A DNA stretch of 64,000 nt, taken from Cyclotella cryptica (lineage: Eukaryota; Bacillariophyta; Thalassiosirophyceae; Thalassiosirales; Thalassiosiraceae). Position numbers and translations under genes: made by a program. Below are positions 44,178 through 56,295 of this stretch, one piece after another (position 1 is the stretch's first letter; every line of letters begins with the position of its first letter). Below the pieces are notes generated by a model. The model worked only from the letters and a program-made list of their open reading frames with translations, had not been told where the DNA came from and did not search any database. The DNA lies in the NCBI GenBank assembly GCA_013187285.1, contig JABMIG010000233.1:182007-246006 (forward strand), in the 5' to 3' direction.

Positions 44178-44603
44178 TGTCATAGGCCAAGAATCAGCCC
44201 ATTTTTGTACCCATCGGTACAAAATACAAAAGGAGCATTCTCAGGACTCCCCAGGCAGGAAGTCCAGTGCCCCTGATCCAAAAGGCAAGGACTCCCCAAC
44301 ATTGGAGTCCACCGCCCTGGTCCAAAAAGCTAGGACTCCCCACCACAGGAGTCCACTGCCCTATGGGCTCCGGAACACCAGAGTCCATAGCCCCTTCATT
44401 TGGGAAGGCTAAATACATACCATATGTGTGTAGAATCTACACACATTTTGTTTGCATTGTTTGGATTGGAAGAGCAGCTCCACTGCCCTTCCATCCTCAC
44501 AATTAGAGCAAATTAAGCTCATAAGATAAAAACTTTGACCCCTGTCAAATGTACCTATAATTTTTGCGTGATATTTTTTTTGCGGCAATATGGCCCAGGT
44601 ACA
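44178..44603 (+). repeat. 3' LTR of Ty3/gypsy copy 2
   Basis: Nearly the same as 38,214-38,638, including three GGACTCCCCA words. The last few bases are uncertain. Confidence 0.85.
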
Positions 44604-46894
44604 GGTGCCTTTTCTTTTTTCTGTTGAATCCCTCACCTCCTGACACAGAAGGACACCATTCAGTTTTCAAGTAAGACAATCGGAACTACAATCTGTCTGA
44701 CAACTGTCTGATGGACAAAAAATCAAATCACAGTTGGAGTTGAACAATATTTACAATACCCTACATTGATATTATAGATCATTTATGTGCTTTCAAATGG
44801 TGGTCTTATTTTGTACATATGTTCTGTCATTCAAAAGTTACAGTCCATTAATGGTGCTGTATCCAAAAAGATCAATCAATTAATTCTTGTAGAAATTTGG
44901 TATGTTTCTATATAAAGATAGTTATGATAATCTGTTCATGCAATTTTCTAATTTTTCATTTACTCATGAACAGTTTTTGGTATCCACAGTCTGGCCAGTC
45001 AGGTATCATAATACCCTAAAAATAAATGTGGCCCCTATTGCATCCTTAGTCGTCTTAATTACTCTACCTAAATTTGATTTCTCTTATGACTTGAATGTCA
45101 TTCATGAACCTTATACAGTATAGTATGTACATACTGAACTATGGTACCATACATCTACCATAGGTTTGTACAACAATATGTTAAGTACTTGCACGCATCT
45201 GGTTCTCCTTTGCATTATTCTGATGTGGCAAGTTGAGACATGCAGCTGGCAAGATGGAACAGGCTCTTAAGTAACCTTTAATTTTCAATGAAAAACCAAT
45301 CTCCAAAAAAACAAATCCCCCAAAAGAAAACCGGATGCCTTATTGTTTTAATGGAGGAATAGTGCAGAACATTGGAAAAGCCAACAGAAAACTAATTCCA
45401 CAAAAGAAAACCAACCCCCAATTTATTTGCCGATGTAGATATGTATACAAATTAGTTAAGCCATATGTCATCAGGAATAGATCAAATTATAGTAAGATAG
45501 ATCTAAAGTAATCCTTGCCTAGAGCGTGAAAATATAGTTTTGCCATGCTGAAGATATTTGATTTTCTAAGTCGGAAGAACATTTTTGAAGTTAGATGTTT
45601 AATTCTTTTCTAGCCATGCGACTTCTAAAAATCATCAACTCTAGATCTAACAACTTTTATCTATTAAAATTAGCTTTTTTGTTGACCTGTTTAGAGTATA
45701 ATATTGCGAGATAGATTTATATTTAGTTTGCCACATTAGATGTAGATGGTCTCCATTCTTTCTAGTGCATCACCAATCAGTTGCACCTATCATTTGTAAA
45801 GTATGTGCACGGTACAATACACAATACTATAGCTTTATATCATAATAGATACTATACAAAATAATTCGAACATCGTATCGTGTAGTACCAGATTTTGCGA
45901 TTGACTAATTATTAATAGGTATAGATTTACATGATGACATGGAACCATACCTACCCACAGGTTATCTTTTAGCTGATAATCAATTTTCCCAGTGTTCCCT
46001 GCACCCCGGTTTTTGTATAAAACTACAATTCATGGTTGTGTTTTTGCTACTTAATTTAAAGGAGAAAGCAAATATATTATTGTTTTTTGAAAATTGGCCT
46101 GGATTGGGGTCCGCTATTCAGAGTCCTTTCAAAACTGCATATCACACACTGTCACCCCTAATACAAAAAAACACAGTAATAAATATGGTGCCACTTGTTG
46201 TGGGCGAGACCACATTCAATACAGTGTATTGTAACCAGTCGTAACATACACTTGTATATACCAAAAAATCACCCATTCATTCATGTGACAGATGCTTCAT
46301 AATTTCATGACCAAGTTCACCATCTAGGGTTTGGTTTAGGAGCATGATTCTTATGTCCGGATTTTTTGGGTTTTTGTGCAGTCCGCATTTGTTGGGCTCT
46401 TGCTCCATCTGTATTTTTAGTGCCTTCTTCACGGGAGTTTAGGGTGTATTGATTATAGTTTTTAAGCTTTTGAGAGCGGCATCGTATAATATGCTTTCAT
46501 TTATGAGGGGCCACACCGTATGATGACATCGGATTTTGAAAGGGCCCCAAATAGTCGACCCCATTATTATCAAGATTTTTCCAAGATGTTTCCAAAATCT
46601 TAGTTGTATGGGAAACTGAGCCTACTTTTCTTTCCTCCTCCTTCTGTTTCTCCTTCTTCTCCTTCTGGTTGATTGAGACACTTCTTTCACCTTTGACCAT
46701 AACATGTACTTCCACTCTATACATAAGAGACATTACCTGTAAACAATTATTAACTGTGTGGGTTGGGGTACATTATGTTTTGATGTCTGCTTACGCTCAA
46801 AATTATACCATATACCCAAAACGGGCGTAATAGCATGCTACAATAGAGAGAGGCACACACGCCCACTAACAAAGCTTAGGATAGCCTTACCATA
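44604..46894. other. intergenic stretch, possible weak coding remnant on minus strand
   Basis: AT-rich. A minus-strand frame at 46,497-46,733 (Lys/Glu-rich, then SWKNLDNNGVDYLGPF) and another about 46,300-46,480 reading GARAQQMRTAQKPKKSGHKN look more coding than their surroundings, but are unrecognised and out of frame with each other. A plus frame at 45,939-46,244 is also unrecognised. Nothing else is seen. Confidence 0.3.
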
Positions 46895-47505
46895 TAACCC
46901 TCATTATAAGAACTGGCAAATGTCCAAATGATACTTTAAATGTTCTTATAATATGAGGCTTGTTAGTGTTTTTAACACGGGAGGTAGTTAATAGTAACTG
47001 CTTACATTTTTTTGTATCCTACTGCGATACAGTAGCCATTGGGCCAATGTGCTTACGGACCATTTTTGGGATGGTCCAAACTCCCCACCCATCACCCACC
47101 TTTCAAACGCGCCATCCGTGGACTCATCAATTCCACCTCAAATCATCAATTCCACCTCTTCACTTCTCAGTCACTTCTCTTTCTCTTCTCCAATAGAAGA
47201 AGTGTCTCAAATCCGTGTGATTCCGTGGTGATAGAGTACTGTCCCGCAATTGTAGCTGAAGGCTTTGATTCATCTGTCTTGCCCTTTGCCGAACCACGGC
47301 AATAACAATTCATTCAGAAACGCGGCATTGTGGTTTTGACATTCATTTCATTGTCGTTTATTGTCAATTGCAATGACAATGAATTTGTTGATTGCAGTGA
47401 CAATGACATGTTGATTGTTGTGTTACTTAAATATTTATGAGCCACTTTTTAATTTGTCACTATTGAAAATTCATAAACAATGGAACTCATAAATTTAGTT
47501 TTATA

Positions 47506-48734
47506 ATGGTCCAAGAAACACTCATTCCTATCACCCCTGATTCTTGCAAGTTGTTCTCATTAGTGTTTAAGTGGTATGCTGTGTGCTACATCAACAAGGC
47601 TGTGGCAAACAAGACGGCAAGTATTACTGTTGCTTCTGACAAGTTGTGCATTCCTCGTTTTTATTATGCACGCTGGACGAAGACTTTACAGAAAGTCGAC
47701 GACCTGCTGACAACAAACGTGTTCATTGCATTCAGAATCAATGCAGGGACCCGTAAAATTCACCCTGGGCATCCAAGCAAACTTGAAGAGATACAAAACG
47801 GCCTTTCGCGATCCATTTTTGAGCTTCAAGAACAAGGCATTCCAGTAAGTAATCGCACTGTACAAAACCATGCAAGTCGCATGTTGTGATCGTTCAGCGA
47901 GAAAAGTCTGAAAGCCAAGAAGGCAAGTGTATCCTGTTTTGTGAAGAAGATGGGTTACACTCACTGGATTGGTACTCACGTGGCCCAAAAAAACCACAAA
48001 GACACTGAGGACAAAGCATTGCATTTCATGTCTTACATGCATCAGAAGGTTCTGCAATGGACCCCGATGACGTAATCAACATGGACCAAACACCCATTCC
48101 CTACTTGTATCACATGAGTTGGACGTTGGTGCTCAAGGGAACAAAGACCATTAACGTCCGTTCCTCAATGTCGGATACTAAGTGAGCAACTCTCGCTGCG
48201 ACTGTGTCTGTCAGCGGTAAGCTCCTCAAGCCATTCCTCATATTCAAGGGCAAAACAGATGGCTGGATTGCAAGCAAGGAATTACAAATGTTTCCTGACA
48301 ACTGCTTCTACGCCTGTCAACAAAAGGTGTGGATGGATGAAAAAATGATGAACCTATGGATTGATTTGGTTCTTGTGTCTTGGAAAGACAGCAGGAAACC
48401 AGGCGTTGTCCTGTTGATCTTGGACGCGTATTGTGTCCACATACTGGGATCAATCGTGAATAGGATCCAGTCTCTTGGAATTGAGGTACATCACATCTCA
48501 GGCGGCTGCACTTGGTTGTGCCAACCAGTTGATATAGGAATTAATCGACCCATAAAGAAGGAGATGACAGAACAGTGGGAGAAGTGGATGCTTTATGGAG
48601 GCAGACTTGTGGACTGTATGGCAAAAGAATCAACGAGAAAATTGGTTGCTGAGTGGATTATTGGTACATACAGGAACATCTCAGAGGAAACGGGGAAAAA
48701 ACACATGGAAGAAAACGAGTTGCGAGTGGTTTAA
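47506..48734 (+). pseudogene. pogo/jerky-like DDE transposase, broken
   Basis: The N-terminal part (47,506-47,889) reads like the CENP-B/jerky DNA-binding region: HPSKLEEIQNGL..IFELQEQGIPVSNRTVQNHA. The catalytic part follows in pieces: VINMDQTPIPYLYH (first Asp, about 48,075-48,115), GKLLKPFLIFKGK, then VLLILDAYCVHILG (second Asp) and GGCTWLCQPVDIGINRPIKK (third Asp and the LQPxD-type motif), ending at 48,734. In-frame stops at about 47,887 and 48,182 and at least one frameshift near 48,055-48,065 break it. Family length of about 400-500 residues fits the ~410-codon span. Function in life: cut-and-paste transposition at TA sites. This copy is dead. Confidence 0.85.
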
Positions 48735-48897
48735 GAATTAAATATTGCATTATTAACTGTCATCTCTACAATTATTCATTAACTCTACATGTTAAATGCA
48801 AAGTCAATGACTTTGCCAACAGCATACCCACAATTGCGTGATGGTACAGGCGACATGCCATCCTATTCTCACACTCTAGTGAGTACACCGCTACAAG

Positions 48898-49246
48898 ATG
48901 GACAAGCGCGCCATCAAACCTTCTCCCATTTTCACCATTGGCATACTCCCTAGCGGCAAAAGCAACACGACAACCATCAAATCCGTCAGGATTCAAAGCA
49001 AAGCAGGCCAATTTGTCTCACACAAGTATACGGAGGCGCAAAAGCATTCCCACTCCACCATCGTTGCGTTGTAACACAACGATGTTGCCGCAACCAAACG
49101 GATGCAATGCACAAGACCGCCCGTTGTTGTCCGGCAAGAAGCCGACAATAACAATGTGGCATTCGGGAGGAGGGAGAGGGGGGAGAGGGAGCTCCATCGT
49201 TTTTACGGAGCCGTGAAATTTGTATATTTGTACGTAGAAACAGTAC
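48898..49246 (+). pseudogene. unrecognised open frame with one internal stop
   Basis: From ATG 48,898 the frame reads MDKRAIKPSPIFTIGILPSG for 58 codons to TAA at 49,072. It then stays open for a further ~60 codons (HNDVAATKRMQCTRPPVV and on). It lies inside the proposed transposon limits and on the same strand as the transposase. No family is recognised. It may be a small second gene of the transposon, a captured fragment, or chance. Confidence 0.25.
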
Positions 49247-49463
49247 GCCAACCAGTGATGTGATTGATGTGTATAGTGTACTTTCACATGATTCCCTAAA
49301 ACTCTTCATCCAGACGGAGTTATGGGGAGCCACGCATAATATGTGTGTGTATTGCTGTAGAAAGGGAGAATCTAACGGAGAAATAATTAGGCTACTAGTT
49401 TGTGTTTTAATAGGTTAAGAACACAAATGTCCTAAGAAGTTGCGCGATGTTCTTATAATGCGT

Positions 49464-49852
49464 TAGTTCTTGTAATGAATAATACTTCTCTGTTTCACTG
49501 TCTAGCACGCTGGAAAAAAATCTTGCAACGGCTGCAATTTTTGAAAACTGTGTTTCTGTGTTTGGTATGGTATAGAGTGGTATGATATGGGGTACAGGTA
49601 CGGTATTGTACCATACGTAGATGTTCACCATCGAAACAGAGTATCACTAGTGAATAGCCTGTGATAGCTTGTGATCACTTCCAAATATCAAATATCTCTT
49701 AGTAAATCGTGCATTAACTATATTAACAAGGGGGTTAGCACGGATAACAGTCTTTCTTTTCCGTCAAAGCAGAGCAGTGGCGTAGTTCGCCACCTTCCAA
49801 TGAATCCCCAGTGACGGTGCATTCGCTTGCTTCCACTCCACCGAACACATCC
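49464..49852. promoter_or_regulatory. upstream region of the PPR gene
   Basis: About 390 bp with overlapping TGGTATGG/GGTACGG words at 49,560-49,620, similar to the GGTAGGTATGGTAC cluster upstream of the ATCase gene (55,080-55,145). No defined promoter element is claimed. Confidence 0.3.
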
Positions 49853-52800
49853 ATGCTGAAATATCGAAGCCTAGGCTTCCATCGATGTATGCGAAACCGC
49901 AATGTTATCAGAGTATACTCGGATGACACAATATTCCCGTGGGCAAAGCGGTGGGACAGCACGACGAGGCCGAGGAGTCATAGACGCATTCATGCTGGAA
50001 TGTTGACCATCTTGCCGGACGCAAAACATGGGCGTGCGGTTACAGATGAACTTTGGTCAGTTCATTGTGTTTCCGGTCTTGATGTACGTTTCACGCAGCA
50101 ATACCGCAGGATGTCTACAATTGGTCAGCACACATTTTCTCGGCCGACAACAACAACAACGTTAACCCTCGAAGCTATCCAATCACGAGTTGTGGAATTG
50201 GAACGAATCACCAAACATCGTCGACTTAATAAACATGATGTGCATAATGAGATTTGGCCATTGCTGAACGAGTGTGCTGCTGATGGTGACGCTTTAACTT
50301 CGCAATCCAAATCGTTTGGTGGACACACGGAGAAGTGCATTGCCAAAGCTAAGTTGAGCAATCGATTGTTAGAACTCTGTCTGAGGGAGGTGGACGAGTA
50401 TCGAGTTCACTTATGGCAGTGGTTAAAAACGAGGGGTAACAACTTGAACGAACAATCGACAAGCACACACCAAACTACATCTTCGGAAAGTGATTCGACT
50501 TCCGGCAACAACGATTTTTCTCCCAGTGCATTCTGGAAGGGTGTACCCCACCCCTCAAAACAAATGTACAATCTCGTCTTTTCGGCTTGGAAAAACGTCA
50601 TCGAATCCATATGTCAATCGTCCATTTCGGATTCCAATGCGAAAAATGCAATGGAAGTGATGCAAAGTGCAGCACAACAAGTTTCGTCCCTTCTCACGAC
50701 AATGGAAGACGATTATTCGTCCGACGTGGCATTCGTTCGTGCCTACAACGATCAGGTTGATAAGGCAAAATATGCTCCGCTTACGGTGGGGGCGGCTCTT
50801 CCAGATGTGGCGAATTACGGAGAAGTCATGAGTGCATGGGGGCAATGTGTAGATGGAAGCTTTCATCGGCAGTCCGAAAAGAGTCGTCGGAGTGGTGCTT
50901 TTTCGGAGGATCGAGATAGTTTTCAATTTCGACTGCGGCTGGAGGCTTCGGCTATGAAAGCTATCATGGAATTAGTTGAGTCGATGGAGGAGGATCTGTA
51001 TCAATCATTCAGCGCGGATAATGGGGGCGATGCAAATGATGAGACCAATGTGAAAAATACGACTAGCCCAGTACGACACAGACGACCACCACCAGACAAA
51101 ATATGCTACAATATAATCCTGACTACTATGGCACGGCAATGCAACCCCTCATTGTATGAAATGCGTCTTATACTACAACGAATGATGGAGCGAGTCAAAT
51201 ACGAAATAGAGCATTCACAAATTGACTACGACGAGACAGAGGCAGACGATCATCTCGAAATAGGCTCTAATTCAAACGCCCTCTCATTTTTCCCCAATGA
51301 AGTCAGCTACAATTCTCTCATAGAAGCTCGTGCGAATCGTTCCGCCATGTTTGCATCCGAGATGAGAACAAGGAATGAACCCAAAGTCGGATTGTTTCAA
51401 TCCATTCAAATTCCACATCATCAATGGTCAAACGACAAAGATAACCATGATGGCCCATGGCAACACTGGAGTGAAAGGCAAGCGCATTCCAAAGCTGAAA
51501 CTCGCAGGGGGAGACGATTTACCGCGAGCGAAGAAGAAGCCATTTTAGCTGAGCAAATCTTAGATGAGATGTGTCATCTTGTGACTGTATCTGTGCGACC
51601 AAATATTTGGAGCTATAATTGTAAGAGTCGCATTTGTGATTGTGACTTCTAATTGTTGTCATGTGTTTCTGATTTGCTCTTTTACTCTTTTGGTTAAGCT
51701 GTCATCAAAGCTTGGATTAATACATCGAGTGATCGAGGACTGCATAGAGCAATATTGATACTGCGTGCTTTAACTTTGAATCGCGACGTGGTAGATTCCG
51801 AATCGTATCGAGGAGGTGAAAGAACAGCATTGAAGGAAGAGCTCCCGACTGTACTCGACCGCATATCCCAGTGGACCTCGAGGCTACTAGACAAAAGAAC
51901 ACCGATAAGAGCGGTTGGCGGTGAGCTTGAAATAGATTATTTGTCATTTGAGGCGGAAAGCACAACTGCGCACAGGGATCATGGACTGCATACGAATCAA
52001 ATGCCTTTAGGTATATCTGGCAGAATGGCTCTGATGAACCCAGCATTTCAAGGGAGTATTAGCAGTCCGCGGAATTTTGGTAAAGGAAGTCGCGAAAGCA
52101 TTGGACCGCTACCTCATATTGAACCGAATGTCCATCCAGACTTAAAGACATTCAAGATTATCATAAATGGTGAGTTTCGTTCAAGAAACTTATTTTCATA
52201 AAATGTGCATTGTATTTTACTCATGGATGACGCGTTGAAGCATTGGAAAGGCATGGGACCATCTTGTCTGCAAAACTTGCCGAGGATATATTAAAGTTAC
52301 TAGAAGAGCATTATTTCCACCTAGCTCCAGATGCAACAACATACAATTCAGTGCTAAATGCATGGGCCAAAGCCGGCAAATATTCCAACGAAACCAAACT
52401 CTCGTTGCATTGTGCGAAAAGAACGCGCGATGTACTCGATAAGATGCTCGAGAGATGCGGCGAGTCAGATAGTTTGTACCCGCGGCCGAACGAGTCAAGT
52501 TTCTTGATGGCCATAAATGCTTATGCCAATGCTGCGTCTGTGTTATCTGCTGCTGGGGACAGTAAGAGTAGCATCTACGCTGCCAAACAAGCGGAACAAC
52601 TATTGACAAAATTGAAGGAGCAGCATTGGCAGTCACGACAAATCGCCATGTCCTGTTTTGTGGCAGTGGCCAGAACATGGGCCAGCCTTAGTGGCAAAAT
52701 AAAGTCAAAGGACAGCCACGCTTTACGCGCTCATGCCATCATTGAGCAAATGGTGGAACTATCAAATGGACTACCCCTGGATCTACTTCCATTCAATGCT

Positions 52801-53433
52801 GTATTAGATGCGTTGGTTCGTGAATTGGCTACTTCGCAACCAGCATCCAGCTCTGACAACATTATTGCTACGCTTTCAAACATGCATTCTTTTCTAATGA
52901 ACATGGCAGGAGACGAATATAAAGTCCATCCAGACACGAGCTCTTTCAATCACATGATACGAGGTTGCTACGCCCCATTGACATCGGGAGGTGCCCGCGT
53001 GGAAGACGAGACTCGCGAACAAGCTTTGGATATTGCTCTTGACGCATACTCACGGATGAATCAAGGATACAACAACACACATAGGCCCGACGCTCATACT
53101 TTTTTGCACTTGTTCAAAGCGATTGACTGCCTCGTCCCAAGGGACGTAGAAAGATTTAGGATGTTCAAGACAATATTTCAAGATTGCTGCGAACATGGCC
53201 AGTTGACCAAGACTTCCTTTTGGGTCGCTCATACTGCATTTCGACAGGATTTGGAGTTTCTAAATATGCTTTTTTCCCTAACGGCTATCAGCAAAGAGAA
53301 ATTGGGTACAATGCCAGCAGATGAGTTGTTCTCTTTGCTTCCCGCGGAATGGAGTCGGCATGGAGGAAAGATCAAATCAATGAATAGATTTGTGAAAGAA
53401 AACGCCAAGAAAAACAGAAGATCGACTCGATGA
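49853..53433 (+). CDS. pentatricopeptide-repeat (PPR) protein, three exons
   Basis: Exons 49,853-51,620, 51,699-52,169 and 52,241-53,433. The introns (78 nt GTAAGA..TTAAG, 71 nt GTGAGT..TGAAG) join frames exactly, for example NIWSYN|SVIKAWI and FKIIIN|ALERHG. Product about 1,143 residues from the ATG at 49,853 (the frame is open further to 49,811 but without ATG). Helix-pair repeats with PPR signatures start near residues 414 ([14 protein letters not shown]), 582 (PNIWSYNSVIKAW), 776 ([17 protein letters not shown]), 828, 928, 976 and 1,029. The Arg-rich N-terminus ([20 protein letters not shown]) suggests import into mitochondria, though plastid cannot be excluded. Known role of the family: organelle RNA processing, stability or translation; the target RNA cannot be inferred. 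No DYW or SMR tail seen. Tail-to-tail with the ATCase gene. Confidence 0.88.
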
Positions 53434-53784
53434 TCACATAATTGCTATTAAATAAGCGTTCGCTAACTTAAAGTTTTGAATGAACTCTCTCAGAATTGGT
53501 TTTCAAACATCAAGGGACGGATCGTAAATGTTTGGTCACTAACTGCAATGTATTATCCATAGGCTTTACAATACTGTAAAAATACTAAACTCACCTAAAC
53601 ATCATAGTCAGAGTGGTCGACTGCGATCTTTGAGTGACAGCGTTAAACTTTCAATCGCAATCAAACATCGACTTTTGATTATCGTAATGCGCATCATTCA
53701 TCATAAAAACAGGATCTCAGTATAATGAATCTATCATTTTAAAGTATTGACTTTCTTTTTGAAACTCGAAAGAGATATCGGGCG
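53434..53784. other. shared 3' region of convergent PPR and ATCase genes
   Basis: 351 bp between the two stop codons, AT-rich. It must hold both 3' ends. AATAAG-like words (TTAAATAAGC at 53,449) could serve the PPR transcript, but no signal is certain. Confidence 0.4.
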
Positions 53785-54977
53785 TTACGGACAACCCAAA
53801 ATCAACGCCAAAATGGCCATTCTCACAAACATTCCATTTTCCATCTGCCTAAAATAACAAGCACGAGGATCTTTGTCTACTTCTGTCGAAATCTCATCCA
53901 CTCGAGGGAGTGGATGCATGACAATCATGTTGGGTGGTGCACATTCCATGATGGTGGTGTCGACAATGTAGGCTCCCTGAAGTGGTTGTGAATATTGAAA
54001 TAACAATGACAGCCATAAAGTCAGAAAAAGATGATGAATGTTTGACACTTGAAGGCATTTGTTGACATTCTGACGGCCGCAAACAGTCATAGACCCACCT
54101 TTACGTCTTCGTACGCCTCCACACTGTCAAACCTCTCCTTCTGCACCCTAGTGACATACAACACATGCGCATCCCTCACAGCCTCCTTCAAATCAGCACA
54201 CTCCTCCTGCGTCACACCCGCAAACGATCCCACGTATTCCTGCACATAGGAAGGCATCGCCAACGACGGAGGGCAGCAATACCGCAGTACCAATTCATGT
54301 TTCATCGAAGAACGCGCCAGCAGCATGGCAAGACTATGTACCGTCCGCCCATGCTTCAAATCCCCGAGCATCACCACGACCAACGGCCCCTCATGTTTCT
54401 TTTCTCTCGTATCTTCCTCGTCCTCCACACCATTCTCCAAACACAAGCCCAACTCATCCCAAATAGTAAACATATCCAACAACGCCTGCGTCGGATGTTC
54501 CCCCACCCCATCGCCGGCATTAATCACGGGCTTACAAGTCCCACCCCCCAACGCCACACTCGGCACGCTCCCCACACTAAAATGACGCAACACCGTCACA
54601 TCGACATAACACTCCAAACAACGAATGGTATCCTCCAAACTTTCCCCCTTGGACGAAGAGGACGAATTCCCTCCCCGTCCGGCATCGACGTGTAGCACTT
54701 TCCCGCCGAGACGGAGCATGGCCGCCTGGAAGGAACAGGAGGTACGTGTGCTCGCTTCGTAGAAGACGGTGCCGAGGAGTTTGTGATGGAAGCGATCGTC
54801 GCCGCCGCCGTTGGTGTGGACGAGGGTGCGCATGGAGGTGGCGGTGCGGAAGAGGAGGGCGAGGCCGGGGGGGGTTATTTGGGTTACGGAGAGGAGGGAG
54901 GAGTTGTGCCATGTGGAGGGGTTGGAGGTTAGGGTGTCTTTTTGGGGGGTGGGGGATGGATTGTTGGAGGACGTCAT
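53785..54977 (-). CDS. PYRB: aspartate carbamoyltransferase, two exons
   Basis: Exons 54,977-54,099 and 53,976-53,785, with a 122-nt intron (GTGGGT..CTTCAG) in phase 0. Product about 356 residues. Known reaction: carbamoyl phosphate + L-aspartate to N-carbamoyl-L-aspartate, the second step of UMP synthesis. Conserved positions seen: [12 protein letters not shown] (carbamoyl-phosphate loop, residues ~73-84), SKGESLEDT with its Lys (~110), VLRHFSVG (Arg-His), [11 protein letters not shown] (His ~161), [13 protein letters not shown] (Arg ~211), VTRVQKERF (Arg ~277, Gln ~279) and HPLPRVDEI (~314). All catalytic positions are present, and STRTS agrees with eukaryotic CAD-type enzymes. An acidic insert ([13 protein letters not shown]) precedes the aspartate domain. 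The start chosen is MTSSNNPS; the frame extends upstream with ATGs at 55,121 and 55,052, so a longer N-terminus is possible. Free-standing, not fused to CPSase or DHOase here. Confidence 0.93.
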
Positions 54978-55159
54978 GGTGCTGGGCTGTCGGAGCTGGG
55001 TAGATATGGGTAGATATTGTACTCTTACAATTTGCCGAGACAGGGGTACCATACAGGCATCTCCACATAAGGTAAACGCGTGATCGTACGGGTACGATAG
55101 GTAGCGTAGGTAGCGTACCATACTATGGTAGGTATGGTACAGTTATTACTGGTGTTTAA
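54978..55159. promoter_or_regulatory. upstream region of the ATCase gene
   Basis: Contains clustered GGTAGCGTA and GGTATGGTAC repeats (55,090-55,140), directly followed by the TTAA-flanked foldback element. A promoter must lie here, but no element is assigned. Confidence 0.35.
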
Positions 55160-55759
55160 CCCTCCAACGGAGATTCCCCTTAACCCTCCAACGGCAACTT
55201 GTGCAGGATTCGACACAAGTTAATTAACATGTGCAGGATCCTGCACAAGTTAACTGAAGTGACCTCGTTTCATCATGTTCTGGTCAGTTTCGCGACATTC
55301 TGATGCGTCACCTGAATTCCTCGCAAAAAATGGCCCTAGACCACCATAACAACTACGATTACTTTATCATCCATCATCTAGCGCAGCCATCTCGTCATCT
55401 CTAGCACAGCCATCACGTCTTCTATCAAGAACGTATTTACCATCAGACAGCCATCGGACAAGGACCAATAATCTTTCTCGACTCCTATGCATGTTCGGCA
55501 CATTTTACTTCCTAACATTCCCTCCGTTTCCCAAGCGTTTTTGGCAGTCTCAGGATAGCTCACCTGTTCATGCTAACTAACATCCCATCGCCTTCCAAAT
55601 CACAAGGGTGGAATCCCGTTACTGAAAAAAATGTGTCATCATTACGCGCTTAACGCCTTAAATACCTTAACTTGTGCAAGATCCTGCACAAGTTGTAAAA
55701 CAACGTGTGCAGGATCTTGCACAAGTTAAGGTACTTTAAGGGGAAACTCCATTGGAGGG
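55160..55759. mobile_element. 600 bp piggyBac-type MITE flanked by TTAA
   Basis: Left end TTAA then CCCTCCAACGGAGATTCCCC. The right end is its near-perfect inverse, GGGGAAACTCCATTGGAGGG, then TTAA. The terminal repeat is about 24 bp with two mismatches. Known: piggyBac elements insert at TTAA and have ends starting CCC. Inside, ACTTGTGCAGGATCCTGCAC-type palindromes lie near both ends. No transposase. The right part (55,480-55,700) is repeated in inverse just outside the element. Confidence 0.65.
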
Positions 55760-56020
55760 TTAAAGTATGTTAACTTGTGCAAGATTCCGCACAACTTATA
55801 TTTATGACTTGTGCAGAATCTTGGACAAGTTAAGGTATTTAAGGCATTAAAGCGAGCAAGGATGGCACATAATTTTTGAGTAACGGGATTCCACCCTTGC
55901 AATTTGGAAGGCGATGGGATGTTCGTTAGCACAAACAGGAGCACTATCCCCCGAGACTGCCAAAAACTCTTGGGAAACAGAGGGAATGTTAGGCAGTACA
56001 AACGGCCGAACATGAAAAAG
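55480..56020. repeat. large inverted repeat (~215 bp arms)
   Basis: 55,480-55,700 and 55,800-56,020 are inverted copies, roughly 80-85% alike by eye. Shared words include CATCCCATCGCCTTCCAAAT / ATTTGGAAGGCGATGGGATG and AACATTCCCTCCGTTTCCCA / TGGGAAACAGAGGGAATGTT. The left arm read on the minus strand is open as SYPETAKNAWETEGMLGSKM, but the right arm does not keep that frame, so coding is not claimed. The spacer and arms hold further AACTTGTGCA(G/A)GAT palindromes. Confidence 0.75.
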
Positions 56021-56295
56021 ATGATTTGCAGAAATTCTGTTGCCTTTGTGTTGTATATTGTATTGTACGCCTCTACCTGCAAGGTCCCTGAAATGACAAC
56101 AAAGTCCATAAACAAACAAAGAAGTAGGTAGGAGTCGAATTTCCGGGAACCAAAAATGAGAAGCTTCTTGAAATACTCCATTGACTTCTCAGAAAGTATC
56201 ATAAGTATGAGTCGGAGTCTTTAGAAGGTTTTTATCTGTTAATGACAAGCCTACTAAAAATTTATATATTCAGTTGTGTGATCTTCACGCTTCAC
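56021..56295. other. intergenic stretch between two foldback elements
   Basis: No gene and no further repeat recognised. Confidence 0.4.

Larger units (their letters stand above)
38214..44603 (+). mobile_element. Ty3/gypsy LTR retrotransposon, copy 2 (fossil)
   Basis: Same family as copy 1 but in the opposite orientation. LTRs lie at 38,214-38,638 and 44,178-44,603. A purine-rich GGCGGGGCGAG precedes the 3' LTR. The LTRs differ at about 3% by eye, suggesting a somewhat younger insertion than copy 1. The right terminus is degenerate, and only a partial flanking duplication (ACAG) can be seen. The coding region is broken, with several interruptions. Confidence 0.88.
46897..49463 (+). mobile_element. 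pogo/jerky-like DNA transposon (Tc1/mariner superfamily), ends tentative
   Basis: The coding remnant at 47,506-48,734 is a pogo/Tigger/jerky-type transposase. Proposed ends: ACCCTCATTATAAGAAC from 46,897 and, inverted, GTTCTTATAATGCG to 49,463. CATTATAAGAAC is identical in both, and a TA lies on both outer sides (46,895-46,896 and 49,464-49,465), the expected target site. The left end also carries an extra inverted copy at 46,937-46,953. That makes the end assignment tentative. Confidence 0.45.

Noticed and set aside
54165-54695. Plus-strand frame of 176 codons
   Set aside because: Antisense shadow of the ATCase exon, which has full catalytic motifs on the minus strand.
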